Part shown: positions 1 through 7,835 of the stretch, piece by piece | Numbering within the stretch: position 1 is the first letter of the stretch | How the letters are laid out: each line of letters starts with the position of its first letter | The notes under the pieces: generated by a model | What the model saw: only the letters and a program-made list of their open reading frames with translations | What the model was told of the DNA's origin: nothing | Databases searched by the model: none | Assembly: GCF_009761815.1 (NCBI RefSeq) | Contig: NZ_RWIN01000051.1 | Span: 248,001 to 312,000 of the forward strand | DNA: 64,000 bases | Direction: 5' to 3' | From: Pseudomonas sp. PB120 | Lineage (GTDB): Bacteria > Pseudomonadota > Gammaproteobacteria > Pseudomonadales > Pseudomonadaceae | Position numbers and translations under genes: made by a program

Positions 1-1139
1 GCGGCCGTACTTGCCACGCGGCGATCATCGCCCGTGAGCTGGGCATCCCGGCCGTGGTTGGTTGCGGCAACGCCACCCAGCTGTTGAAAGACGGCCAAGG
101 CGTGACCGTTTCCTGCGCGGAAGGCGATACCGGCTACATCTTCGAAGGCGAACTGGGCTTCGACATCAAGAAAAACTCCGTGGACGCCATGCCTGATCTG
201 CCGTTCAAGATCATGATGAACGTCGGCAACCCGGACCGCGCCTTCGACTTCGCGCAATTGCCGAACGCCGGTGTGGGCCTGGCCCGTCTGGAATTCATCA
301 TCAACCGCATGATCGGTGTTCACCCGAAAGCGCTGTTGAACTACGACGGCCTGCCACAGGACATCAAGGACAGCGTCGACAAACGCATCGCCGGCTACAG
401 CGATCCGGTCGACTTCTACGTCGATAAACTGGTCGAGGGCATCAGCACCCTGGCCGCCGCGTTCACTCCGAAAAAGGTCATCGTGCGTCTGTCGGACTTC
501 AAGTCCAACGAATACGCGAACCTGATCGGCGGCAAACTGTACGAGCCGGAAGAAGAAAACCCGATGCTGGGCTTCCGTGGCGCTTCGCGTTACATCAGCG
601 AATCGTTCCGTGACTGCTTCGAACTCGAATGCCGCGCCCTCAAGCGCGTGCGCAACGAGATGGGCCTGACCAACGTTGAAATCATGGTGCCGTTCGTCCG
701 CACCCTGGGCGAAGCGAGCCAGGTGATCGATCTGCTGGCCGAAAATGGCCTGGCCCGCGGCGAGAACGGTCTGCGCATCATCATGATGTGCGAACTGCCC
801 TCCAACGCGATTCTGGCCGAAGAATTCCTCGAGTTCTTCGACGGCTTCTCCATCGGCTCCAACGACCTGACTCAGCTGACGCTGGGCCTGGACCGTGACT
901 CCGGGATCATCGCTCACTTGTTCGACGAGCGTAATCCGGCGGTCAAGAAGTTGCTGGCGAACGCCATTGCCGCGTGCAACAAGGCGGGCAAGTACATCGG
1001 CATCTGCGGTCAGGGCCCTTCCGACCACCCTGATCTGGCCAAGTGGCTGATGGAGCAGGGCATCGAAAGCGTTTCGTTGAACCCCGATTCCGTCCTGGAA
1101 ACCTGGTTCTTCCTGGCGGAAGGTCAAGCCTCGGCTTGA
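1..1139 (+). CDS. ppsA: Phosphoenolpyruvate synthase, C-terminal part (5' end outside window)
   Basis: The frame is open from the first bases of the window, so this is the 3' part of a longer gene. It reads through a GGRTCHAAI motif carrying the phosphohistidine of the swivelling domain, then the PEP/pyruvate-binding TIM barrel with [32 protein letters not shown] and [13 protein letters not shown] synthase makes phosphoenolpyruvate from pyruvate and ATP in the cytoplasm, a gluconeogenic step. About 378 residues are visible of a family near 790. The neighbours hydrolase, rraA and cmaX match the pseudomonad order. A GTG at 54 is internal and is not the start. Confidence 0.95.
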   Translation, partial: GRTCHAAIIARELGIPAVVGCGNATQLLKDGQGVTVSCAEGDTGYIFEGELGFDIKKNSVDAMPDLPFKIMMNVGNPDRAFDFAQLPNAGVGLARLEFIINRMIGVHPKALLNYDGLPQDIKDSVDKRIAGYSDPVDFYVDKLVEGISTLAAAFTPKKVIVRLSDFKSNEYANLIGGKLYEPEEENPMLGFRGASRYISESFRDCFELECRALKRVRNEMGLTNVEIMVPFVRTLGEASQVIDLLAENGLARGENGLRIIMMCELPSNAILAEEFLEFFDGFSIGSNDLTQLTLGLDRDSGIIAHLFDERNPAVKKLLANAIAACNKAGKYIGICGQGPSDHPDLAKWLMEQGIESVSLNPDSVLETWFFLAEGQASA

Positions 1140-1182
1140 TCCTGTGAGAGAAAGGGCCGGTCACTGATGTTGTGACGTCACT

Positions 1183-1295
1183 GTAGGAGCGAGCTTGCTC
1201 GCGATGATCGCTAACGATAACGCGTGTTTGCTGGTTAAACGCGGTGTCCTGAAGTCCATCGTCGGTACGCTGCCCGGAGACAAGCTCGCTCCTAC
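1183..1295. repeat. REPIN: REP pair, GTAGGAGCGAGC type
   Basis: A REP element with a palindromic AGCGAGCTTGCTCGC core at about 1183-1210 is matched by an inverted, partly decayed copy at 1280-1295. It lies between ppsA and its terminator. Confidence 0.8.
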
Positions 1296-1343
1296 GGTGA
1301 TTGATATCACAGTCACCGATCGGCGTTTTTAGAGATTCAAGTA

Positions 1344-1374
1344 GGGCGGGCTCCTCTGGACGCCGCCCTTTTTT
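1344..1374 (+). terminator. Rho-independent terminator after ppsA
   Basis: GGGCGG pairs with CCGCCC across a short loop and six T follow (1369-1374). It ends 13 bases before the hydrolase ATG, so it should insulate ppsA from the next gene. Confidence 0.75.
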
Positions 1375-1387
1375 GTGCAAGAGCATT

Positions 1388-2377
1388 ATGCAAAGCAGCA
1401 GCAACCTATTTCCTGTCGCCCTGATCAGCGCCGAACGGCGTGGCGATCTGAGCGAAGACGTGTACCGATTGAAACCCGGTAACAGTCCCGACGGCACTGT
1501 CGAACTGGCAGTGACCCGCTTGGGCATGGCGGACGGCTCCGATGCGCGGGGCGTTCCGGTGATTTTGCTGCATGGCAGCTTTTCCAATCGCCGGTTCTGG
1601 TTTTCCCCGAAAGGCTTGGGCCTGGGGGCTTACCTGACACGCCTGGGATTCGATGTGTGGATCCCGGAAATGCGCGGCCACGGCCTGTCCCAGCGCAACC
1701 AGAACTATCGCAAGAACCGAGTCGCCGACTACGCTCGTTATGACCTGCCGGCCATTGGCGCGTTCGTGCGTGAGCAAAGCGGCCAGATCCCGCACTGGAT
1801 CGGTCATTCGCTGGGCGGCATTACCCTGGCGGCGGCATTGGGCGGCGAATACATCGGCGAACCGGTCGTGGCGTCTGCGGCGTTTTTCGGTACGCAAGTC
1901 AGCCGCACCTACTGGCCGCTGAAGATTCCGCCGGTGGAGTGGGGTGGGCGCTTCATTCTCAAGCGTTTTGCCCAGCTGTCCGGTTCACGGCTCAAGCGCG
2001 GCCCGGAGGACGAGCCGATTGGCCTGGCCCTGGAAAGCATGCGCTGGTACGGGCTGTTCGGGCGTTTTGGCGATGCCGACAAGGATTGGTGGTCCGGATT
2101 GGCTGACGTGCAGCTGCCGGTCCTGGCCGTGACGGCCGCCGGCGATCATCAGGACCCGGCGTGGGCCTGCCAAAAGTTGTTCGACCATATTGGTTCGCCG
2201 ATCAAGCAATTCATCAACCTTGGCCGCGAGCAGGGCTTCGGCGACAATTTTGGTCATGTGGAAATGCTGGTCAGCAAAGCTGCGCAGGCAGAGGTCTGGC
2301 CGTTGGTGGCCCGCTGGCTAACGGATCAGCAGACGCCATTGCTCGGTGACAAACCGGATTTGGCCACGGCAATCTGA
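1388..2377 (+). CDS. Alpha/beta hydrolase
   Basis: A 329-residue alpha/beta-hydrolase-fold protein. It has an [10 protein letters not shown] oxyanion-hole motif, a GHSLGG nucleophile elbow (Ser), and a late [10 protein letters not shown] segment that supplies the catalytic His. No signal peptide is seen, so it is probably cytoplasmic. The start is the ATG at 1388; upstream residues in the same frame lie in the terminator. It occupies the slot between ppsA and rraA that a hydrolase holds in P. aeruginosa. The substrate cannot be read from the sequence; esterase or lipase activity is only the family default. Confidence 0.85.
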   Translation: MQSSSNLFPVALISAERRGDLSEDVYRLKPGNSPDGTVELAVTRLGMADGSDARGVPVILLHGSFSNRRFWFSPKGLGLGAYLTRLGFDVWIPEMRGHGLSQRNQNYRKNRVADYARYDLPAIGAFVREQSGQIPHWIGHSLGGITLAAALGGEYIGEPVVASAAFFGTQVSRTYWPLKIPPVEWGGRFILKRFAQLSGSRLKRGPEDEPIGLALESMRWYGLFGRFGDADKDWWSGLADVQLPVLAVTAAGDHQDPAWACQKLFDHIGSPIKQFINLGREQGFGDNFGHVEMLVSKAAQAEVWPLVARWLTDQQTPLLGDKPDLATAI

Positions 2378-2499
2378 GCCTGACGCTCTATCAAGGGCAT
2401 TTCGCTCTGATCGGCTTGCGGCTAAGATATGACGCATTGAGCTTTTTCGGTCACTTTGCGACATCCTCGATTGTCTTCAGCTTTTACAGGAGTTTCTCG

Positions 2500-2991
2500 A
2501 TGAATCATTACCTCACGCCTGACCTGTGCGACGCCTATCCGGAACTGGTGCAGGTGCTGGAACCGATGTTCAGCAATTTTGGCGGCCGTGATTCGTTTGG
2601 CGGCGAAATCGTGACCATCAAGTGCTTCGAAGACAATTCGCTGGTCAAGGATCAGGTCGAGCTCAAAGGCAACGGCAAGGTGCTGGTTGTCGACGGCGGC
2701 GGTTCCCTGCGCCGCGCGCTGCTGGGCGACATGCTGGCCGAGAAAGCCGCGAAAAACGGCTGGGAAGGGCTGGTGATCTACGGCTGCATCCGCGACGTCG
2801 ACGTCATTGCGCAAACCGATCTGGGGGTCCAGGCCCTGGCCAGTCATCCGATGAAAACCGACAAGCGCGGCATTGGCGACCTGAACGTTGCGGTGACCTT
2901 TGCCGGCGTCACGTTCCATCCGGGCCACTTCATCTACGCGGACAACAATGGCGTGATTATTTCGCCTAGCCCGCTGAAGATGCCTGAATAA
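2500..2991 (+). CDS. rraA: RraA-family protein (RNase E regulator / HMG aldolase type)
   Basis: A 163-residue single-domain RraA fold, usual length. The ATG at 2500 follows ACAGGAG at 2486-2492. Characteristic stretches are [14 protein letters not shown] and YGCIRDVD, the phosphate and metal-binding region of the fold. In E. coli RraA inhibits RNase E; other family members are 4-hydroxy-4-methyl-2-oxoglutarate / oxaloacetate aldolases. The sequence does not decide which role dominates here. It lies 27 bases ahead of cmaX on the same strand and may be co-transcribed with it. Confidence 0.93.
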   Translation: MNHYLTPDLCDAYPELVQVLEPMFSNFGGRDSFGGEIVTIKCFEDNSLVKDQVELKGNGKVLVVDGGGSLRRALLGDMLAEKAAKNGWEGLVIYGCIRDVDVIAQTDLGVQALASHPMKTDKRGIGDLNVAVTFAGVTFHPGHFIYADNNGVIISPSPLKMPE

Positions 2992-3018
2992 AGCGTCGAA
3001 ACAACCGAAGGGGTGAGG

Positions 3019-4014
3019 ATGTTCGAGGAAGAAAACGCGCAGTGGGGGCTGGTGCATGCCCTGGTGCTGGATGGTAAAGGCGGCGCGCGTTCGATAGCCC
3101 GGACTGAACTCGATGACTTGCAGCTGCAGGCGCATGAAAGCCTGTGGCTGCACTGGGATCGCAGTCATCCTCAAACCCAGACATGGTTGCGTAAATCCAG
3201 CGGCTTGAGTGAATTCAGCTGCGACCTTCTGCTTGAAGAAAACACCCGTCCGCGACTTTTACAGCTGACAGACAGCGAACTGCTGCTATTTTTGCGTGGG
3301 GTCAATCTGAATCCGGGAGCCGAGCCGGAAGACATGGTGTCGGTGCGGATCTTCGCTTCGGCGCAGCGGGTCATTTCACTGCGTTTGCGTCCACTGCGCG
3401 CCACCGATGAATTGCTGGTGCAGCTGGCGGACGGAAAAGGGCCGAAAACCGCTTCTGAACTCGTCCTCTATATGGCGCAGTACCTCACCAACAAAGTGCA
3501 GGATCTGGTCAGTTGCCTCTCGGATGTGGTCGATGAGGAAGAAGAAAAACTGGATGCCGACGAACGGTACACACCGGAGCACGGCGCCATTTTGCAGATC
3601 CGTCGTCGCGCGGCTGCGTTGAAGCGGTTTCTCGCTCCGCAGCGGGAGATTTTCGGCCAGCTGACACGGATAAAACTGCCGTGGTTTGTCGATGACGATG
3701 GCGATTACTGGAACGAATTGAACAACAGCCTGACCCGTTATCTCGAGGAGCTGGAATTGACCCGGGAGCGGGTGGGGCTGGTCCTCGAGGCAGAAGACAG
3801 ACGTTTGAGCGTGCGCATGAATCGCACGATGTACCGCTTCGGAATCATCACCGGGATCTTTTTGCCGATGAGTTTTCTGACCGGTCTTTTGGGGATCAAT
3901 GTCGGGGGGATTCCATTCTCTGCCAGCCCTTATGGCTTCCTGATTGCGTGCCTGATGATGGTCTCGGTGGCGCTCGGGCAGTGGTGGTTATTTCGACGTT
4001 TGCGCTGGGTCTGA
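3019..4014 (+). CDS. cmaX: CorA/ZntB-like inner-membrane metal transporter CmaX
   Basis: A 331-residue CorA-superfamily protein with a long soluble N-terminal domain and two C-terminal membrane helices. The loop reads GINVGGIP where CorA has GMN; this GIN form is typical of ZntB-like zinc or cation transporters. The ATG at 3019 is chosen over a GTG at 3013 because the purine-rich AAGGGG site suits it. It opens the cmaX-crfX-cmpX-sigX-oprF cluster tied to cell-envelope stress in pseudomonads. Confidence 0.88.
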   Translation: MFEEENAQWGLVHALVLDGKGGARSIARTELDDLQLQAHESLWLHWDRSHPQTQTWLRKSSGLSEFSCDLLLEENTRPRLLQLTDSELLLFLRGVNLNPGAEPEDMVSVRIFASAQRVISLRLRPLRATDELLVQLADGKGPKTASELVLYMAQYLTNKVQDLVSCLSDVVDEEEEKLDADERYTPEHGAILQIRRRAAALKRFLAPQREIFGQLTRIKLPWFVDDDGDYWNELNNSLTRYLEELELTRERVGLVLEAEDRRLSVRMNRTMYRFGIITGIFLPMSFLTGLLGINVGGIPFSASPYGFLIACLMMVSVALGQWWLFRRLRWV

Positions 4015-4077
4015 CCTTGCGTCATGTGACCCGGGCAAAATTGGCCGCGTCTTTCACAGACATCACGAGAGGTGCGT

Positions 4078-4326
4078 ATGCACGATCCGTTTGAACAGTC
4101 TTTGCGCGACATGCTCAATGCCTCACCGTCCACCCGGGACGACGATGCGTGCCTTGGGCGTGTCCTGAAAACCGCCAACCGCCAGGTCGGCGCCGGTGAT
4201 CTGTTCAGCCTGCTGGGCCGTTGGCTGCCCGCGCTGATGATCGCCCTGAATAGCGGATCGGCCCATGTCACGCCGGTTTCCCGTCACCGTAAACCTACTG
4301 TTCGCACTGCTGATAAGGCTGATTGA
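4078..4326 (+). CDS. crfX: Small conserved protein CrfX
   Basis: An 82-residue soluble protein between cmaX and cmpX, the position of crfX in pseudomonads. It starts at ATG 4078 behind GAGAGGTG. The N-terminal half (HDPFEQSLRDMLN) is charged. A middle segment with LLGRWLPALMIALNSG is moderately hydrophobic, and the basic tail holds no motif. Its stop at 4324-4326 lies two bases before the cmpX ATG, so translation is probably coupled. Function is unknown; the assignment rests on position and length. Confidence 0.8.
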   Translation: MHDPFEQSLRDMLNASPSTRDDDACLGRVLKTANRQVGAGDLFSLLGRWLPALMIALNSGSAHVTPVSRHRKPTVRTADKAD

Positions 4327-4328
4327 AT

Positions 4329-5153
4329 ATGGAACTTGATCTCTGGACACAGAGCCTCGTCACTGCAATGACTGCGTTATGGACCAAGGTTGCAAACTTC
4401 ATCCCGAACCTGTTCGGCGCCCTGGTGGTGCTGCTGCTGGGGTTCGTTGTGGCCAAGCTGCTGGACACCTTGCTGTCCAAGCTGCTCGCAAAACTGGGCC
4501 TTGATCGCCTGATGGGCGGCACCGGTCTGACGAAGCTGTTGTCCCGTGCCGGCCTTCAAGTACCGATCTCGACCCTGATCGGCAAAATCGTCTATTGGTT
4601 CGTCCTGCTTATTTTTCTTGTTTCTGCCGCGGAATCTCTTGGACTTGAGCGAGTCTCAGCTACGCTGGATATGCTTGCGCTCTATTTACCGAAAGTATTC
4701 GGTGCGGCGCTGGTGCTGCTGGTAGGGGTTTTGCTCGCTCAGCTGGCCAACGGGCTGGTGCGTGGCGCGGCAGAGGGCGTAGGGCTGGATTACGCCGCTG
4801 GCCTGGGGCGAATTGCCCAGGGCCTGGTGATCATCATCAGTATTTCGGTTGCGATCAGCCAGTTGGAGGTCAAGACTGACCTGCTCAACCATGTGATTGT
4901 GATCGTTTTGATTACCGTTGGTCTGGCGGTGGCGCTGGCCATGGGATTGGGAAGCCGGGAAATTGCCGGTCAGATTCTTGCGGGGATCTATGTGCGTGAG
5001 CTGTACCAGGTTGGGCAACAAGTGCGTGTTGGCGAGGTCGAAGGTCAGATCGAAGAGATCGGCACGGTTAAAACCACATTGCTGACCGATGAGGGTGAGC
5101 TAGTCTCTCTCTCCAATCGGATCCTGCTGGAAAAGCATGTGAGTAGCCGCTAA
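4329..5153 (+). CDS. cmpX: MscS-like small membrane protein CmpX
   Basis: A 274-residue protein with four or five hydrophobic helices (about residues 15-45, 75-105, 120-150, 165-205), followed by a short soluble domain ending GQIEEIGTVKTTLLTDEGELVSLSN. That end resembles the beta domain of mechanosensitive MscS channels. It acts in the inner membrane. In P. aeruginosa and P. fluorescens cmpX is linked to envelope stress and to sigX expression; that is family knowledge. The ATG at 4329 is used; an in-frame TTG at 4323 overlaps the crfX stop. Confidence 0.85.
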   Translation: MELDLWTQSLVTAMTALWTKVANFIPNLFGALVVLLLGFVVAKLLDTLLSKLLAKLGLDRLMGGTGLTKLLSRAGLQVPISTLIGKIVYWFVLLIFLVSAAESLGLERVSATLDMLALYLPKVFGAALVLLVGVLLAQLANGLVRGAAEGVGLDYAAGLGRIAQGLVIIISISVAISQLEVKTDLLNHVIVIVLITVGLAVALAMGLGSREIAGQILAGIYVRELYQVGQQVRVGEVEGQIEEIGTVKTTLLTDEGELVSLSNRILLEKHVSSR

Positions 5154-5177
5154 TCCGGCAAACCCTGCTAATGTATG

Positions 5178-5210
5178 CCGCCGCAAAATGCCCTGAAAGG
5201 GCTGCGGCGG
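5178..5210 (+). other. Strong hairpin between cmpX and sigX
   Basis: CCGCCGCA (5178-5185) pairs with TGCGGCGG (5203-5210), and an inner GCCCT pairs with AGGGC. No T-run follows, so it is not a classical terminator. It lies 30 bases before the sigX TTG and could moderate read-through or protect an mRNA end. Confidence 0.6.
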
Positions 5211-5240
5211 ACATTGACCTGACTGTCGGCCCGACTTGTT

Positions 5241-5831
5241 TTGAATAAAGCTCAATCGCTCTCCACGCGCTACGACCCCCGCGAGCTCTCTGATGAGGAG
5301 TTGGTCGCGCGCTCGCATACCGAGCTGTTTCACGTAACGCGCGCCTATGAAGAATTGATGCGGCGTTACCAACGAACATTATTTAACGTCTGTGCACGGT
5401 ATCTTGGGAACGATCGCGACGCAGACGATGTCTGTCAGGAAGTGATGTTGAAGGTGCTGTATGGCCTGAAGAACTTCGAAGGTAAATCGAAGTTCAAGAC
5501 ATGGCTATATAGCATCACGTACAACGAGTGCATCACACAGTATCGAAAGGAACGGCGAAAGCGTCGCTTGATGGATGCTTTGAGTCTTGACCCCCTTGAG
5601 GAAGCGTCTGAAGAGAAGGCGCCGAAACCCGAGGAGAAGGGCGGACTCGATCGCTGGCTGGTGTATGTGAACCCGATCGACCGTGAAATTCTGGTGCTAC
5701 GATTTGTCGCAGAGCTGGAGTTTCAGGAGATCGCAGACATCATGCACATGGGTTTGAGTGCAACAAAAATGCGGTACAAACGCGCTCTAGATAAATTGCG
5801 TGAGAAATTTGCAGGCATTGCTGAAACTTAG
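5241..5831 (+). CDS. sigX: ECF sigma factor SigX
   Basis: A 196-residue ECF-family sigma factor. Region 2 is seen in CARYLGNDRDADDVCQEVMLKV and KFKTWLYSITYNEC; region 4 in REILVLRFVAELEFQEIADIMHMGLSATKMRYKRALDKL. The start is taken as TTG 5241, because the MNKAQSLSTRYDPRELS N-terminus matches the usual SigX N-terminus and length. SigX directs oprF transcription and affects membrane fluidity, lipid metabolism and c-di-GMP traits in Pseudomonas. No anti-sigma gene is adjacent, as is usual for sigX. Confidence 0.95.
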   Translation: MNKAQSLSTRYDPRELSDEELVARSHTELFHVTRAYEELMRRYQRTLFNVCARYLGNDRDADDVCQEVMLKVLYGLKNFEGKSKFKTWLYSITYNECITQYRKERRKRRLMDALSLDPLEEASEEKAPKPEEKGGLDRWLVYVNPIDREILVLRFVAELEFQEIADIMHMGLSATKMRYKRALDKLREKFAGIAET

Positions 5832-5857
5832 TTCGGCGCAAATATCTCTTACGTGTA

Positions 5858-5879
5858 GGCAAGTTCTGATAGACTTGCC
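5858..5879 (+). other. Perfect inverted repeat between sigX and oprF
   Basis: GGCAAGT (5858-5864) and ACTTGCC (5873-5879) form a seven-pair hairpin with an 8-base loop, without a T-run. It lies about 60 bases upstream of the oprF ATG, where the oprF promoter should be. It may be a weak end for the sigX message or a regulatory site. Confidence 0.55.
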
Positions 5880-5938
5880 GCCGAGTTGTCCCCCGGTTTG
5901 CGGGACTGCTTCACAATCACCAGATGGGGATTTAACGG

Positions 5939-6973
5939 ATGAAACTGAAAAACACCTTGGGCTTGGCCATTGGTTCTCTTATTGCCGCTACTTCGTTCGG
6001 CGCGCTGGCACAAGGCCAAGGCGCAGTTGAAATCGAAGGCTTCGCCAAGAAAGAAATGTACGACAGCGCTCGTGATTTCAAGAACAACGGCAACCTCTTC
6101 GGCGGTTCGGTTGGTTACTTCCTGACTGACGACGTAGAACTGCGTCTGGGCTACGACGAAGTGCACAACGTGCGTTCCGACGACGGTCGTAACATCAAGG
6201 GCGCTGATACCGCTCTGGACGCTCTGTACCACTTCAACAACCCAGGCGACATGGTTCGTCCATACGTTTCGGCCGGTTTCTCGGACCAGAGCATTGGCCA
6301 GAACGGCGGTGGCGGTCGTAACCGTTCCACCTTCGCCAACGTTGGTGGCGGCGCCAAGCTGTACTTCACCGATAACTTCTACGCCCGTGCTGGTGTTGAA
6401 GCTCAGTACAACATCGACCAAGGTGACACCGAGTGGGCACCAAGCGTCGGTATCGGTGTGAACTTCGGTGGCGGCTCCAAGCCTGCTGCTGCTCCAGTTC
6501 CAGCACCAGCTGAAGTCTGCTCCGACAGCGACAACGACGGCGTGTGCGACAACGTCGACAAGTGCCCGGACACCCCAGCCAACGTAACTGTTGACGCTGA
6601 TGGCTGCCCAGCAGTTGCTGAAGTTGTTCGTGTTGAGCTGGACGTTAAGTTCGACTTCGACAAGTCGGTAGTCAAGCCTAACAGCTACGGCGACATCAAA
6701 AACCTCGCTGACTTCATGAAGCAGTACCCATCCACCACCACTACTGTTGAAGGTCACACTGACTCTGTCGGTCCTGACGCTTACAACCAGAAACTGTCCG
6801 AGCGTCGCGCTAGCGCCGTTAAACAGGTTCTGACCAACCAGTACGGTGTTTCTCCTTCCCGCGTTCAGTCTGTTGGCTACGGCGAATCCCGCCCAGTTGC
6901 TGACAACAAAACTGAAGCTGGTCGCGCTGTTAACCGTCGCGTAGAAGCGCAGGTTGAAGCTCAAGCTAAGTAA
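5939..6973 (+). CDS. oprF: Major outer-membrane porin OprF
   Basis: A 344-residue OprF. It has a signal peptide (residues 1-24, ending FGALAQ), an N-terminal eight-stranded barrel, a Pro/Ala linker, a four-Cys Asp-rich segment (CSDSDNDGVCDNVDKCPDTP...GCP), and a C-terminal OmpA-like peptidoglycan-binding domain with VEGHTDSVG and LSERRA. It provides structural anchoring, weak porin function and adhesion. GATGGGGA lies just before the ATG. Codon use is strongly biased, as expected of a highly expressed gene. SigX control is family knowledge. Confidence 0.98.
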   Translation: MKLKNTLGLAIGSLIAATSFGALAQGQGAVEIEGFAKKEMYDSARDFKNNGNLFGGSVGYFLTDDVELRLGYDEVHNVRSDDGRNIKGADTALDALYHFNNPGDMVRPYVSAGFSDQSIGQNGGGGRNRSTFANVGGGAKLYFTDNFYARAGVEAQYNIDQGDTEWAPSVGIGVNFGGGSKPAAAPVPAPAEVCSDSDNDGVCDNVDKCPDTPANVTVDADGCPAVAEVVRVELDVKFDFDKSVVKPNSYGDIKNLADFMKQYPSTTTTVEGHTDSVGPDAYNQKLSERRASAVKQVLTNQYGVSPSRVQSVGYGESRPVADNKTEAGRAVNRRVEAQVEAQAK

Positions 6974-6991
6974 TTAGCCCACAGCTCTGAG

Positions 6992-7020
6992 AAAAGCCCG
7001 GCTTAGGCCGGGCTTTTCTT
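6992..7020 (+). terminator. oprF terminator
   Basis: AAAAGCCCGGC and GCCGGGCTTTT form a long perfect hairpin with loop TTAG, followed by CTTTG. It lies 18 bases after the oprF stop and also faces the convergent cobA end, so it could work both ways. Confidence 0.9.
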
Positions 7021-7056
7021 TGTCTGCGATTTGGGTTTCGGGCCAGCGAAAACGGG

Positions 7057-7824
7057 TTATGCCTGACACGGTTGTGGCGTTCTCGGGTTTTTCGCGAGCG
7101 AGCTCGCTCCTACCGTTTCACCGGCTGCCACTGCGCCGATGACCAGGATCGCCGGGCTTTTCAACTCAAAGGCGCAGGCGTCTTCCTCCATTGCTGTCAG
7201 ATCGCTCCGACACTCCCGTTGGTACGGCAGTGAAGCGTTTTCGATCATTGCCACTGGCGTATCCGCCGCCATTCCCCCCGCCATCAGTTGCTCGCGAATC
7301 TCGCTCAATTTGGCCACACCCATGTAGATCACCAGCGTCGTGCCACCCTGCGCCAGGGCCTGCCAGTTCAAACGGCTGTCGTCCTGAGTGTGGGCGGTAA
7401 CCAGCGTCACGCCACGCGCCACTCCGCGCAAGGTCAGCGGAATGCCGCACTGCGTGGCGCCCGCCAGCCCTGCAGTGATGCCGTTTACCAACTCGACCTC
7501 GACTCCACGCTCGCGCAGCCATTGCGCCTCTTCACCGCCTCGGCCAAAGATGCAGGGATCGCCGCCCTTCAGGCGCACCACGCACTTACCCTGACGGGCA
7601 TACCGCAGCATCAGCCGATGAATGAATGCCTGGGGCGTAGAGCGACACCCGCCGCGCTTGCCCACGGGAATGATCCGCGCGTGAGGGCAATGCTCCAGCA
7701 CCGCGTCATTCACCAGATCATCAATCAATACGACATCCGCCTCGCGCAACGCCCGAACGGCCTTGAGCGTCAGTAATTCCGGATCACCCGGGCCCGCGCC
7801 CACCAACCAGACTTTTGCGCTCAT
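7057..7824 (-). CDS. cobA: Uroporphyrinogen-III C-methyltransferase (SUMT)
   Basis: A 255-residue SUMT. VWLVGAGPGDPELLTLKA, the GKRGG region, VVRLKGGDPCIFGRGGEE and the GITAG segment are the SAM and uroporphyrinogen sites. It makes precorrin-2 for siroheme, the cofactor of NirB, which explains its place 11 bases after the nitrate reductase gene. The ATG at 7824 has GAGGA before it; the longer upstream frame overlaps the reductase. The last residues (about VGASSLAKNPRTPQPCQA) are encoded by a REP element at 7092-7113, so the C-terminus is an add-on. Confidence 0.93.
   Translation of the reverse strand: MSAKVWLVGAGPGDPELLTLKAVRALREADVVLIDDLVNDAVLEHCPHARIIPVGKRGGCRSTPQAFIHRLMLRYARQGKCVVRLKGGDPCIFGRGGEEAQWLRERGVEVELVNGITAGLAGATQCGIPLTLRGVARGVTLVTAHTQDDSRLNWQALAQGGTTLVIYMGVAKLSEIREQLMAGGMAADTPVAMIENASLPYQRECRSDLTAMEEDACAFELKSPAILVIGAVAAGETVGASSLAKNPRTPQPCQA
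7092..7113. repeat. Single REP element inside the cobA 3' end
   Basis: It has the CGCGAGCGAGCTCGCTCCTAC core of the GTAGGAGCGAGC family. It lies within the reading frame of cobA, about 45 bases before the stop, and is translated as VGASSLA. Confidence 0.8.
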
Positions 7825-7835
7825 AGTGTTTTTCC

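Noticed and set aside
5849..6964. A 371-residue minus-strand frame opposite oprF
   Set aside because: Its repetitive Val/Gly/Ala composition comes from the biased codon use of oprF. There is no start context or family.
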